From Phnomibacter ginsenosidimutans (GTDB taxonomy: Bacteria; Bacteroidota; Bacteroidia; Chitinophagales; Chitinophagaceae), in NCBI RefSeq assembly GCF_009740285.1, contig NZ_CP046566.1:2166501-2230500 (forward strand): a stretch of DNA of 64,000 nucleotides, given 5' to 3'. The notes below the pieces were generated by a model that ran no database searches, was not told where the DNA came from, and saw nothing but the letters and a program-made list of their open reading frames with translations. Shown one piece after another: positions 26,343-34,377 of this stretch (its first letter is position 1; each line of letters begins with the position of its first letter). Both the position numbers and the translations under genes were made by a program.

Positions 26343-26497
26343 GGTAAAAGTTTCAAAAGGCTATACAGAGAAGCTGCACTGGACGCATATCTGTTTTTGA
26401 ACTGCTGGAAGTAAGAATACTTACCCGTGAATGGATAGAAGAATACAATACCAAAAGACCGCATGAATCTCTTCAGAATCATACTCTCGAAGAATGA
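26343..26497 (+). pseudogene. remnant of an IS3-family transposase (orfB 3' end)
   Basis: Encodes FKRLYREAALDAYLF, then after a shift in a T5 run (26394-26398) ELLEVRILTREWIEEYNTKR, ending PHESLQNHTLEE and a stop. This is the conserved C-terminus of the IS3 OrfB integrase core (R-YREAVLDAYLF...W---YN--RPHESL). The rest of the element is gone. Its insertion probably truncated the adjacent nuclease copy. Confidence 0.8.
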
Positions 26498-26597
26498 AAG
26501 TTAAAACAAACCAATACCTTCAATACTCTAATTAAAGCTGTCTAAGAAAAGGGGCACTTACAATACAAGATTACAAAAAGAGAAATATTAAGGTGTA

Positions 26598-27608
26598 TCA
26601 AGGGTTGTTAGCTATCCAATTACTATAATTATCCCTTTGTAAATCAAATAAAAGTGACTGAAATATTCTTGAGTTGTAAGTATAAAGAGTGTGTCTCAAA
26701 ATTGTATAAGGATTCATCTTGTCTCCATAAGTATCCTCTCTATACTTTTTATACCTCTCAACCAATTCATGATGTTTCTCAAATGCATCTTTTAAGTCAC
26801 CTATAGTAAGCTCCTTTAAATTGACAATTTCATAAATAAACCCCTCAACTTTGTAATCTTCAAATACAAAGTCTTTGAAAACACTATTACAATAATTCAG
26901 AAAGTTCCCAACGTCTAGTTTCTCTTTTAAGAGTAACTCTTCCTGCTTAATTTTTTCTTCAATCTCAGCTTTAGTCTCAAGACGAATCGCATCGAACTCC
27001 CTATCTGCCATTTCAAACAACGCCGCTAAATTGATTACTCGTCTTTGAAGTTTATCGGATAAAGACTTTTTATACTTCAATTTATGGTCCACTTCACTCC
27101 AAGCATCTTGAACAATTGACCTTACTTGTACTTCAAACTGGTATTGAGCAATGTGTTGATACTCTTTAAATCCACTTCTTTCCTTGTTTAACTTTAAATC
27201 CAAATGAACTCCTTTATATCCGAATGTGTCTTTCTTTTGAAGCAGTTGCAAAGTTTTATTTGTAATATCTAATGTCTCAAAATTCTCTTTTACTACATCG
27301 ACAACCTTTTCGATATCACTTTCATACATACAAATTACACGAATACCAATAAGGTCAGTTATGAAGTCCTTAATCTCATAATTCTTTTTGCTTTTCTCTA
27401 CTTCCTTTCGATACTTCAAATTAAATTTTTCTATACACTCATTTCGCTCTTTAACTCTAGAAATAATTTTCGGTGTGATAAATTCTTGAGTATTAGACAG
27501 TAATAAATAAATCAAGTTTCTGAAAGATTTTTCAGCAGAATGAATATTATCAATATTAGCTGCATAAAATTCTTTAAAGTTTTCTTTCTTCTCTAAAAAG
27601 TCTATCAT
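26598..27608 (-). CDS. RelA/SpoT-domain nucleotidyltransferase, small alarmone-synthetase-like
   Basis: A 336-residue protein with a RelA/SpoT synthetase domain (about residues 55-200): DFITDLIGIRVICMYESDIE, FGYKGVHLDLKL and FEVQVRSIVQDAWSEVDHKL are the classical (p)ppGpp synthetase motifs. There is no HD hydrolase or TGS domain. The C-terminal 130 residues are helical and unrecognised. Single-domain synthetases on islands include toxic ones (toxSAS) that act in phage defence by making ppApp or by modifying tRNA. No antitoxin gene is adjacent. AT-rich relative to the core. Role in defence is inference. Confidence 0.82.
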   Translation of the reverse strand: MIDFLEKKENFKEFYAANIDNIHSAEKSFRNLIYLLLSNTQEFITPKIISRVKERNECIEKFNLKYRKEVEKSKKNYEIKDFITDLIGIRVICMYESDIEKVVDVVKENFETLDITNKTLQLLQKKDTFGYKGVHLDLKLNKERSGFKEYQHIAQYQFEVQVRSIVQDAWSEVDHKLKYKKSLSDKLQRRVINLAALFEMADREFDAIRLETKAEIEEKIKQEELLLKEKLDVGNFLNYCNSVFKDFVFEDYKVEGFIYEIVNLKELTIGDLKDAFEKHHELVERYKKYREDTYGDKMNPYTILRHTLYTYNSRIFQSLLFDLQRDNYSNWIANNP

Positions 27609-27893
27609 AAGTGCAGTTTTTGGTTCTGATAGTGTGTATAACCATAAAAGGTTAGGCTGATTTATTCTTTATCAACGTTCACAGCAATTGCAATCCAACT
27701 TTTATAGTTTCTTCCAAACAATATTTTCTCTTTTTCCTGAAAGTTCCCTATCAGTTAACAATTTACAAAATCTATATTCAGAGAATTATATTTTACCAAA
27801 TTTCTGCGAGATAAATTATCCTAATGAAGAATTGGAAAAACAGATCGTTGATACAAGTTTCAACATTGAATATTCATGTTTTTTCTCTTTGCT

Positions 27894-27941
27894 GTTCGGG
27901 ATTTGCAATCCCGAACCTATATCGCCGGGTTTGTAACCCGG
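27894..27941. repeat. REP-like palindromes upstream of the RAYT gene
   Basis: Two perfect hairpins: GTTCGGGATT-TGC-AATCCCGAAC (27894-27916) and CCGGGTT-TGT-AACCCGG (27925-27941). The spacer 27609-27893 is AT-rich and shows no convincing gene. Confidence 0.85.
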
Positions 27942-27966
27942 GAAATCATGCGGTAAATTTGAAATC

Positions 27967-28493
27967 ATGTCATTTGCTTACAACATCAAAGATCAGGGTG
28001 CTCTTCACTTCCTCACCTTTACGGTACACCAGTGGGCTGATGTTTTTACACGTCAACAGTATGTGGATTTGTATCTCGACAGCCTACAATATTGTCAGCA
28101 AGAAAAAGGCCTGCTGATCTATGGCTGGGTAGTAATGACCAACCATATACATCTTTTGGCCAGAGCAGCAAATGAAAACCTAAGTGAAATTATTCGTGAC
28201 CATAAAAAGTTTACGGCAAAAAAAATATGTACAGCTATAGCAGCAAATGAAAAGGAAAGCCGGAAGGAATGGCTGTCGTTAATTTACAACGTGAAGGTCA
28301 TATCTGGTTTTGGGAAGAAGGTTATCATGGTGAAGCGATTTACAGTGAAGCTTTCTTTCTTTCGAAACTGGAATACATACACAAAAATCCAGTTCGTGCA
28401 GGCTTCGTGGAAAGCCCTGAACACTATGTGAACAGCAGTGCTGCCGACTACTCAGGATTAAGGAAAGGCAGGTTGGCCATTTTTGGTTTATAG
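27967..28493 (+). pseudogene. REP-associated tyrosine transposase (RAYT), frameshifted
   Basis: A Y1_Tnp/IS200-like protein of about 175 residues. The N-terminal part has HFLTFTVHQWADVF and the HUH motif MTNHIHLLA, then LSEIIRDHKKFTAKKI. Near 28285 the frame shifts, and the conserved end continues in another frame (HIWFWEEGYHGEAIYSEAF, then KLEYIHKNPVRAGFV, and YSSAADYSG-like NSSAADYSG). RAYTs move or maintain REP palindromes; here REP hairpins lie on both sides. The shift may be real decay or sequencing error; a second partial copy of the 3' end follows. Confidence 0.85.
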
Positions 28494-28502
28494 TAGCCTT
28501 TT

Positions 28503-28577
28503 GCGGATTGCAAATCCGCCGATATGGCTTCGGGATTACAAATCCCGAAGAGCAGCTTCGCCATTACAAATGGCGAA
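28503..28577. repeat. REP-like palindrome cluster downstream of the RAYT gene
   Basis: Three perfect hairpins in a row with loops GCA or ACA: GCGGATT/AATCCGC (28503-28519), CTTCGGGATT/AATCCCGAAG (28528-28550) and TTCGCCATT/AATGGCGAA (28557-28577). They have the same design as the two upstream of the gene. Confidence 0.88.
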
Positions 28578-28600
28578 CAGCGAACATCTCGAATAGCGGG

Positions 28601-28815
28601 GTTTTGGGAAGAAGGTTATCATGGTGAAGCGATTTACAGTGAAGCTTTCTTTCTTTCGAAACTGGAATACATACACAAAAATCCAGTTCATGCAGGCTTC
28701 GTGGAAAGCCCTGAACACTTTGTGAACAGCAGTGCTGCCGACTACTCAGGATTAAGGAAAGGCAGGTTGGCCATTTTTGTTTTTAGTAGCCTTTTGCGGA
28801 TTGCAAATCCGCCGA
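28601..28815 (+). repeat. tandem duplication of the RAYT 3' end with its REP hairpin
   Basis: Nearly identical to 28307-28523 at a period of about 294 bases; it repeats FWEEGYHGEAIYSEAFFLSK through LRKGRLAIF and the GCGGATT-GCA-AATCCGC hairpin (28796-28812). Differences are few (R to H at one Arg, Y to F). The duplicate has no start codon of its own. Confidence 0.85.
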
Positions 28816-28889
28816 TAGCCCGTTCGTCATTGCAAATGGCGAACAGCGAACATCTCGAAGAGCGGGCGGGAGAAGACTGTTTAATAAGG

Positions 28890-29225
28890 CTACTTCCAGT
28901 AGTAGTCCACAATAAATCCTACAGCAGTTACTATTAAGAAAAACAAAAAATGCCTTGTGGCAACTCTCTTCACTGGAAAGGAATAAATCCGTAGCCATCG
29001 ATTCCCCAAGGAACAAATTATTGTTACTATAACACTTGCAACAAGGGATAAAATTATCCCAAACAGTATTTTTTTAAAATAGTAGCTTAATGGATTTGTT
29101 GTCAATACTTCTTGCATCCTTTGAGGGCTTACAATTGCAAATATCATTGCAAGGAAGAGAAATATTGCCAGTATTGCGTCAACAAATATTATAAATGCTA
29201 TTCCAATTACTTGTTTTGAATTCAT
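28890..29225 (-). CDS. small membrane protein, possible immunity protein
   Basis: A 111-residue protein with three hydrophobic helices: near residues 6-31 (VIGIAFIIFVDAILAIFLFL), 50-73 (KILFGIILSLVASVIVTIIC) and 90-108. No family recognised. Its ATG overlaps the end of the truncated upstream gene by four bases, so the two were co-translated. Small multi-helix proteins coupled to the C-terminal part of a large exported protein are often immunity proteins; here this is inference. Confidence 0.6.
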   Translation of the reverse strand: MNSKQVIGIAFIIFVDAILAIFLFLAMIFAIVSPQRMQEVLTTNPLSYYFKKILFGIILSLVASVIVTIICSLGNRWLRIYSFPVKRVATRHFLFFLIVTAVGFIVDYYWK

Positions 29226-29626
29226 GGTTTATTTTCGTTATCTTCTTTTGCACGATTATATATGATAGCTTCGTCTGTTTCTGTAACAGTAAAATCACCA
29301 AGATTAACCAATGAGCTAACAATAGCTTTCAATCTGTCTATTGTTTCCTTGGTCACAGTTTTTCCATGTGCTAACCTACCACCTCCTTTAAATCCAATTT
29401 CATAAAAAATACCTTTAATATGGTGTGCTGGCGATATCCAGTCATCTGAGTAATATACTTCATAACTAATATAAGCAGGATTTGTTATAAATTCATTTGC
29501 CTCATCAGGAGACAAATAAAGAGCAGTTTCAACAGCATGGAATATGCCATCATTCCGTCCAAACCTCATTGCCATATAATCTGCCATACCAGCAGCAAAT
29601 GCAGCGCCCTCGCTATGACCTCAGCC
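29222..29626 (-). pseudogene. 5'-truncated gene, hydrolase or polymorphic-toxin-like C-terminus
   Basis: The frame is open from the repeat junction at 29626 to the stop at 29222, about 134 codons. It begins GHSEGAAFAAGMADYMAMRF, where GHSEG looks like the nucleophile elbow (GxSxG) of an alpha/beta hydrolase or lipase, then continues VYYSDDWISPAHHIKGIFYE and GGGRLAHGKTVTKETIDRL. The start of the gene has been replaced by a nuclease-end repeat. An internal ATG at 29587 could still give a 121-residue product. Probably a remnant of a larger exported enzyme or toxin, followed by its membrane partner. Confidence 0.55.
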
Positions 29627-30040
29627 TTGGTTCGTGGCGCACAAAAAAAACGCCTCATACAGTTGCAACATCCCATAACCATTACTGCATATACCGCCAC
29701 TCCCATGGCGCAACCGGTTGTTTATCTGCCCACAGGCCAATCTGGGCAGTGCGGGCAGCCAGCTCCAGCTTCGCCCAGGCTGCGTTTTGGTCATAGCGGG
29801 TATAATGCCAGGCCAGCCCGGCCTTCAGTAAAGCTTCATTCAGGCTTTGCGCCGGCTCGTCGTACCATACTATACCTATTGTACGCCCATACCTGTCGGT
29901 ATCAGTACTATCCACCTTCACGGTCTTTCCATAAATGGCTTTACTGGCAAATTGCTTAGCCACCTGCCCAAACGGCTGCCCCTTCTCCGGGCAATCAATC
30001 CCGTGCAGCCGTATCCGTACTTCCTTTTTCTGTGGGGTTA
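29627..30040 (-). pseudogene. most complete nuclease copy (S7), SNase-like
   Basis: The edge word TTGGTTCGTGGCGCAC (29625-29640) is followed by a stop at 29682-29684 and about 115 codons on minus: SLLTPQKKEVRIRLHGIDCP, EKGQPFGQVAKQFASKA, TDTDRYGRTIG, then LNEALLKAGLAWHY to WEWRYMQ. This covers the SNase fold with both catalytic-region words (RIRLHGIDCPE and DRYGRTIG). The expected N-terminal GDT segment is damaged near 30046, so no intact start remains. It is the longest version of the repeated nuclease end. Confidence 0.8.
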
Positions 30041-30399
30041 GTAAACTAAATGTGTATCAAGTTCCTCATTTCGTTTCCGAAAAAACATCGGCCTTCCACA
30101 GGCAGCATATTGATAATACCGGTTATCATAACGGCAATTTGCCAAACCCTACCAACCTGCCAACTTATCAACCTAACAACCTCAACCTACCACCTTACCG
30201 GTAAGCTGGCCAAAGAGGGCATTACTACAAATCAGGGTATTGTTACAATTGCGTCTCCGTAGTTTATTCAAAAGCAATTGATTATTTTGTGCCAAGAAGG
30301 GCCAGAAAAAGGGAATGGAAGCATGATTTCTCTCCGTAGAGCATTCATTTGTAGTCTGGCAGGCTTCATCACACCACAATAATTTGAAAAAAAGTCCAA
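30041..30399. other. spacer with CCAACC tract upstream of the toxin-antitoxin-chaperone genes
   Basis: Contains a low-complexity tract ACCAACCTGCCAACTTATCA and similar words at 30147-30200, then AT-rich sequence. No gene recognised. The last 100 bases should hold the promoter of the following operon. Confidence 0.45.
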
Positions 30400-30417
30400 G
30401 TTTAGTTGGAACTAAAC
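30400..30417 (+). promoter_or_regulatory. operator palindrome GTTTAGTTGGAACTAAAC
   Basis: A perfect 18-bp palindrome (GTTTAGTT-GG-AACTAAAC) five bases before the ATG of the RelE-like gene. Its position over the translation start region and the HTH protein encoded two genes on suggest the autoregulatory site of the toxin-antitoxin operon. Confidence 0.7.
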
Positions 30418-30422
30418 ACAGT

Positions 30423-30815
30423 ATGCCTAAATTCGCACTCAGCAAGGTTAAAACCATAAACGCAAAACAAGCGGTACACGAACTTGAAATTGATGGTGTA
30501 AAAGTGCTGGATGCATTTGAAAATCAGCTAACTGGAACCAGTTTTCAATCAGAATACAAAACGCTACTCACCTATATTGAATATGCTGCAAATAATGGCA
30601 GTTTACCCGCAACAAAATTCAAAGACATTACACCAAAAGGAGAAGTAGTAAAAGAATATGAGTTTAAAAGTAAGCATCTGAGAATCTATGCCATCAAAGC
30701 CAGTAATGGCAAAATAATTGTACTGTGTGGATTGAAAAATAACCAGAAATCAGACATCACGAGTTTCAGGTCAATCAAAAAACAATTCTGTAACGCTATT
30801 AAAGTGGGAAAGTAA
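30423..30815 (+). CDS. RelE/HigB-like toxin
   Basis: A 130-residue protein with a RelE/ParE-like C-terminal core: YEFKSKHLRIYAIKASNGKI, then IIVLCGLKNNQKSD and a basic tail. Basic residues in this core are used by ribosome-dependent RNases of the family. The start at 30423 (MPKFALSKVK) follows the operator palindrome; the longer frame upstream would read through it. The HTH gene starts two bases after its stop. In HigBA-type modules the toxin gene comes first, as here. Confidence 0.78.
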   Translation: MPKFALSKVKTINAKQAVHELEIDGVKVLDAFENQLTGTSFQSEYKTLLTYIEYAANNGSLPATKFKDITPKGEVVKEYEFKSKHLRIYAIKASNGKIIVLCGLKNNQKSDITSFRSIKKQFCNAIKVGK

Positions 30816-30817
30816 AA

Positions 30818-31273
30818 ATGAAAAGAGAAGAATTGCTTAAAAGCCGGGAATATTGGATTGCCCAAATTCAATTAAAGCTTTACGAAATGATTGAAAACTA
30901 CCGTAAAGAAAACAATTTGAATAAGACACAACTGGCACAAAGGCTGGGGGTTACCAAAGGATATATAACTCAAATTCTAAACGGCGACTTTGACCATAAA
31001 GTAAGTAAGCTTGTCGATCTGGCACTGGCGTTTGATAAAGTACCTTGCTTTGAGTTTGAAAATTTTGAACAATACTTACTCTGTGATAAGTTGGGTATGA
31101 ATGATATTAAAATAAATGCAAGGCCAATCATACATCTCACAGTTTCTCACTCCTATACACTACCCCGTAAAGACACAGACACAAATGCGGATACCGGTCT
31201 TTTTCATTCAGATCAAATAACATATACGTTGAACAAGCCAGGATGTATTACTGAAGTACCAGCTTTAAACTAA
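30818..31273 (+). CDS. HigA-like XRE antitoxin
   Basis: A 151-residue protein with an XRE HTH domain at about residues 20-80 (LYEMIENYRKENNLNKTQLA, then VTKGYITQILNGD). The C-terminal 65 residues are polar and probably flexible; in toxin-antitoxin-chaperone systems such a tail carries the chaperone-addiction element that SecB-like chaperones bind. It should neutralise the preceding RelE-like toxin and repress the operon through the palindrome at 30400. Confidence 0.82.
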   Translation: MKREELLKSREYWIAQIQLKLYEMIENYRKENNLNKTQLAQRLGVTKGYITQILNGDFDHKVSKLVDLALAFDKVPCFEFENFEQYLLCDKLGMNDIKINARPIIHLTVSHSYTLPRKDTDTNADTGLFHSDQITYTLNKPGCITEVPALN

Positions 31274-31283
31274 TCGGTCATCA

Positions 31284-31814
31284 ATGACAGAACAAAAATT
31301 CGCAATAGAACTAAAGGCTGCCAGCACTGAAGAATTCAAGGTTGAAAGATCTTTGCATGATAAAATTGGGCCTATAAACCCACAAAAAATTAATGTCCAA
31401 CTTGGATTTCAGTTTCATCATGAAATTGTCAAAGATATATTTACCGTTACCGTTTTAGTGGTATATCAATACCCGACAAATCCAAGCAACAATGAGCATA
31501 TCGAGCTGATGAAGTTTCAGGCGGGTTTTGACTTTACAGTTACAAATCTCAAAACCATTTTAAAACCAAATCAATCAGGCTTCCAGATGCCTGATAATGT
31601 AATGATGGCCATCGTAGGGGTTTCCATATCAACTGCGAGAGGTATGCTCATACCGTTAACCGCCGGCAGCTATTTAAATTCCTTCATTCTTCCGATTGTT
31701 GACACAAAAGAAATGTTGGAAAACTTAAAGATTAAAAAAACGCCAATTGAAAATGAACTTCATGTTCAAGGCCAGCAACAATTGACAAAACGAAAACCCA
31801 AACAATCCAGATAA
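31284..31814 (+). CDS. SecB-like chaperone of a toxin-antitoxin-chaperone module
   Basis: A 176-residue protein whose middle matches the SecB fold. Near residues 120-150 it reads VGVSISTARGMLIPLTAG then LNSFILPIVDTKEML, aligning with the SecB block ...YARE-I--L---G--P--L-PINFDAL. The first 110 residues carry beta-strand pattern (INVQLGFQFHHEIVKDIFTV). In TAC systems such as M. tuberculosis Rv1955-1957, a SecB-like protein stabilises the antitoxin. It begins ten bases after the antitoxin gene, as third gene of the operon. The identification rests on pattern and context. Confidence 0.7.
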   Translation: MTEQKFAIELKAASTEEFKVERSLHDKIGPINPQKINVQLGFQFHHEIVKDIFTVTVLVVYQYPTNPSNNEHIELMKFQAGFDFTVTNLKTILKPNQSGFQMPDNVMMAIVGVSISTARGMLIPLTAGSYLNSFILPIVDTKEMLENLKIKKTPIENELHVQGQQQLTKRKPKQSR

Positions 31815-31858
31815 TATACCACTGGCACATTTGTTTTGCATCGACTTGGTTTCACAGC

Positions 31859-31937
31859 CATGGTTCGTGGCTCACGAACCATTCATCATCCCCCTAGCAG
31901 CCACTTGGTCATACCGGGTATAACGCAAGCCAACTCC
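31859..31937 (-). repeat. decayed repeat unit (S8) at the right island edge
   Basis: Begins with a perfect hairpin: TGGTTCGTG (31861-31869), GCT, CACGAACCA (31873-31881), the best form of the unit edge. A shortened nuclease-end piece follows (CACTTGGTCATACCGGGTATA) and stops at the same breakpoint word (AAGCCAACTCCCC). Confidence 0.7.
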
Positions 31938-31984
31938 CCTAACACTTTCTAACCTAATCAGAATGAATTGAAAAACTGGTATAA

Positions 31985-32060
31985 TTAAATTAGGGTGAAT
32001 CCACCAACCACCAACCACCAACTATCTACTACCAACCACCAACCATCATCCATCCCCCTA
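31985..32060 (+). repeat. CCAACC low-complexity tract
   Basis: Words CCACCAACCACCAACCACCA and similar, the right-most such tract. The rest of the gap 31938-32238 has no gene; it marks the transition from the island to core genes. Confidence 0.7.
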
Positions 32061-32238
32061 GATACTCCCTACATACGCCCTACATAATGCATGGGGAATG
32101 GCACTTATCCACATTTCGGTATCACTTAAACAGTCGACAAGAAATAGCCCACCTTTTAGGAGTAATAAGCATTTGAAAAACAATCACTTATACGATACAA
32201 GAAAAAGATGCCGATAGTTGCAGAACAAAAAACGAATA

Positions 32239-33165
32239 CTACCGCAACGGCAGCTGAAACCGATACAGCAAAGCCGGCAATTGAAAACCCTTTTTACCAA
32301 AAGCTTCTGTAGCCAGCCAACCACTATTGGAGGTTTCAAAACAAACGGATTCCAGTTGGCCGGTTTGAATGGAAGGCGGCAGCGTAAATAGCTGTACGTT
32401 GCCTGTAAGACGAATAGCAGTACCCCGTTGCGCAATGGCAATCAATTGCACGGCTCCCTGCCTTGAATAAGCAGTCAGCAGCAGCCAGCCCTTGGCATGG
32501 TACGCAGCATCGGTTATTTTAAAAGCACCGGTATGCAGGCTGTCTACCAATGTTGCTTTGTAGTGGCCGGCCTTTGCCGGCATTGTATAATGATAGCTAG
32601 TACTACCCGCCCAGTTTTTACTAAATAAATGCACCTGCTGCTGATGCACCACTATGGCTTCACAATCGAAACGGGTATGGTTGCCGGTAACAGCGCTGTA
32701 GTCTGTTTGGTCGGCATAGCTGAACCCGATTTTCCCAATAGCCGATGCTGGAATCACAATTTTCTTTTTGCCCGCTACAATCAACTTTTTAGGCACCATA
32801 TAAATGGCCAGGTTCTTTCTGTTGCCCGATTGATTGTTGCCCACATCAGCCACATAAAAATGCGTGGCATCCTGGCCCATGGCTTCCCAATCTTCATTGT
32901 GAATACCTTCCAATACGATGGTTTGTTGAATGTCGCCCTGCGTATTGCATACATACAAATGCGCTGGATGGCCGCCATCGTTCAGCATCAGCAACTGCTT
33001 GCGTTCCGGCCAGTATTGTACCGCACTTACTTCTTCGAGTTTGTTATCCAGTGCAGCCACTTTTTCAGGACTATACCGCGTAGCAGACTGTGCCTGTAAA
33101 ACAACAACTGCCAACAAACTCAGGAAGCTTGTCAGCAGTTGCTTGGTATGCAAAAATGAAAACAT
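32239..33165 (-). CDS. exported beta-propeller-like protein
   Basis: A 308-residue protein with signal peptide (residues 1-25) and a repetitive beta pattern. The block LEEVSAVQYWPERKQLLMLN, then GIHNEDWEAMGQD and HFYVADVGNNQSGNRK is typical of Bacteroidota proteins with a propeller fold that resemble SdiA-regulated or NHL-type proteins. No catalytic motif is visible. It follows ribBA by nine bases on the same strand and is probably co-transcribed, though no functional link is evident. Confidence 0.65.
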   Translation of the reverse strand: MFSFLHTKQLLTSFLSLLAVVVLQAQSATRYSPEKVAALDNKLEEVSAVQYWPERKQLLMLNDGGHPAHLYVCNTQGDIQQTIVLEGIHNEDWEAMGQDATHFYVADVGNNQSGNRKNLAIYMVPKKLIVAGKKKIVIPASAIGKIGFSYADQTDYSAVTGNHTRFDCEAIVVHQQQVHLFSKNWAGSTSYHYTMPAKAGHYKATLVDSLHTGAFKITDAAYHAKGWLLLTAYSRQGAVQLIAIAQRGTAIRLTGNVQLFTLPPSIQTGQLESVCFETSNSGWLATEAFGKKGFQLPALLYRFQLPLR

Positions 33166-33174
33166 GTAGCTGGG

Positions 33175-34377
33175 TTATTTCACTTCAATCTCGTGGCCCA
33201 TCTTATCCCGCTTCGCCACCAGATAATCATGGTTGTGAGGATTAGACGGTACTTCCAAACCAACGGTATCTACAATCTCCAACCCGTAGCCCATCAGGCC
33301 CACCCGTTTCTTGGGGTTGTTGGTCATGAGTCTGATTTTGCTGACGCCCAAATGCCGGAGTATTTGCGCACCAACGCCATAATCCCGGGCATCGGCAGGC
33401 AGCCCCAGCATCAGGTTGGCTTCCAGCGTATCGGCACCCTCCTCTTGCAGCTTGTACGCCTTCAGTTTGTTCACCAGGCCAATGCCCCTGCCCTCTTGGT
33501 TCATGTATAAAATCACACCCTTTCCTTCAGCTTCTACTTTTTGCAATGCACAAGCCAGTTGATCGCCACAGTCGCAACGGAGGCTACCCAAAATATCGCC
33601 GGTAAAACAACTGCTGTGTACCCTTGTAAGCACCGGTTCATCTTTGACCCAGTCCCCTTTTACGATGGCCAGGTGTTCCATGTCGTTGCTCTTGTCTTTG
33701 AAAGCCACCAACTGAAAATGACCGTATTTGGTCGGCATGGCTACCCGCACTATTTCTTCAATCAGCGTATCCTGCTTCAGCCGGTACTCAATCAGGTCTT
33801 TAATAGAAATGAGCTTGAGGTTCCATTTTTTGGCAATTTCCTCGAGTTGAGGAAGCCGTGCCATGCTGCCATCTTCATTCATAATTTCCACCAGTACCCC
33901 CGCAGGTTCATATCCGGCCAGACGGGCCAAATCGACTGTGGCTTCTGTATGACCGGTACGGCGCAATACACCGCCGGCCTTGGCTATCAACGGAAAAATA
34001 TGCCCGGGGCGCCCCAAATCAGATGGTTTGGTAGCCGGGTGTATCAAAGCCTGTACAGTTTTAGCCCGGTCTTGTGCAGAAATACCGGTACCTGCACCGG
34101 GGCCAATCAGGTCCACCGAAACAGTAAACGCCGTTTCATGCATGCTGGTATTGCTGCTGACCATAGGCTGCAAATCCAGTTCAGCGCATCGTTCAGCTGT
34201 CAAAGCAGCGCATACCAGCCCACGTCCGTAAGTAGCCATGAAATTGATGACTTCAGGAGTCACACATCGGGCAGCACAAATAAAATCGCCTTCATTTTCG
34301 CGGTCCTCATCATCCACTACAATCACCAGTTTTCCCAATCGGATGTCTTCAATCGCACTTTCAATAGTATCCAGCAT
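33175..34377 (-). CDS. ribBA: bifunctional 3,4-dihydroxy-2-butanone-4-phosphate synthase / GTP cyclohydrolase II
   Basis: A 400-residue fusion that supplies both precursors of riboflavin. Residues 1-200 are RibB ([44 protein letters not shown]). Residues 205-400 are RibA with the zinc ligands in [16 protein letters not shown] and the active-site block [10 protein letters not shown]. Length and order are as in other RibBA. The start at 34377 gives the usual [16 protein letters not shown] opening. No FMN riboswitch is evident in the short upstream region. Confidence 0.97.
   Translation of the reverse strand: MLDTIESAIEDIRLGKLVIVVDDEDRENEGDFICAARCVTPEVINFMATYGRGLVCAALTAERCAELDLQPMVSSNTSMHETAFTVSVDLIGPGAGTGISAQDRAKTVQALIHPATKPSDLGRPGHIFPLIAKAGGVLRRTGHTEATVDLARLAGYEPAGVLVEIMNEDGSMARLPQLEEIAKKWNLKLISIKDLIEYRLKQDTLIEEIVRVAMPTKYGHFQLVAFKDKSNDMEHLAIVKGDWVKDEPVLTRVHSSCFTGDILGSLRCDCGDQLACALQKVEAEGKGVILYMNQEGRGIGLVNKLKAYKLQEEGADTLEANLMLGLPADARDYGVGAQILRHLGVSKIRLMTNNPKKRVGLMGYGLEIVDTVGLEVPSNPHNHDYLVAKRDKMGHEIEVK

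Noticed and set aside
25208-26414. Plus-strand frames encoding MAQPVVYLPTGQ-type proteins in every repeat
   Set aside because: They are the antisense of the nuclease 3' end. The minus frame has SNase homology and a shared stop; the plus frames only run through the repeats and differ in start and end.
27688-27936. Plus-strand frame of 82 codons before the RAYT gene
   Set aside because: AT-rich, Phe/Ser/Asn-rich with no motif, and it runs into the REP palindromes; likely chance.
16346-31937. Classical integron cassette array
   Set aside because: No integron integrase is in the window, and the units carry protein-coding nuclease ends rather than attC-like structures. The hairpin edge keeps the idea open only by analogy.
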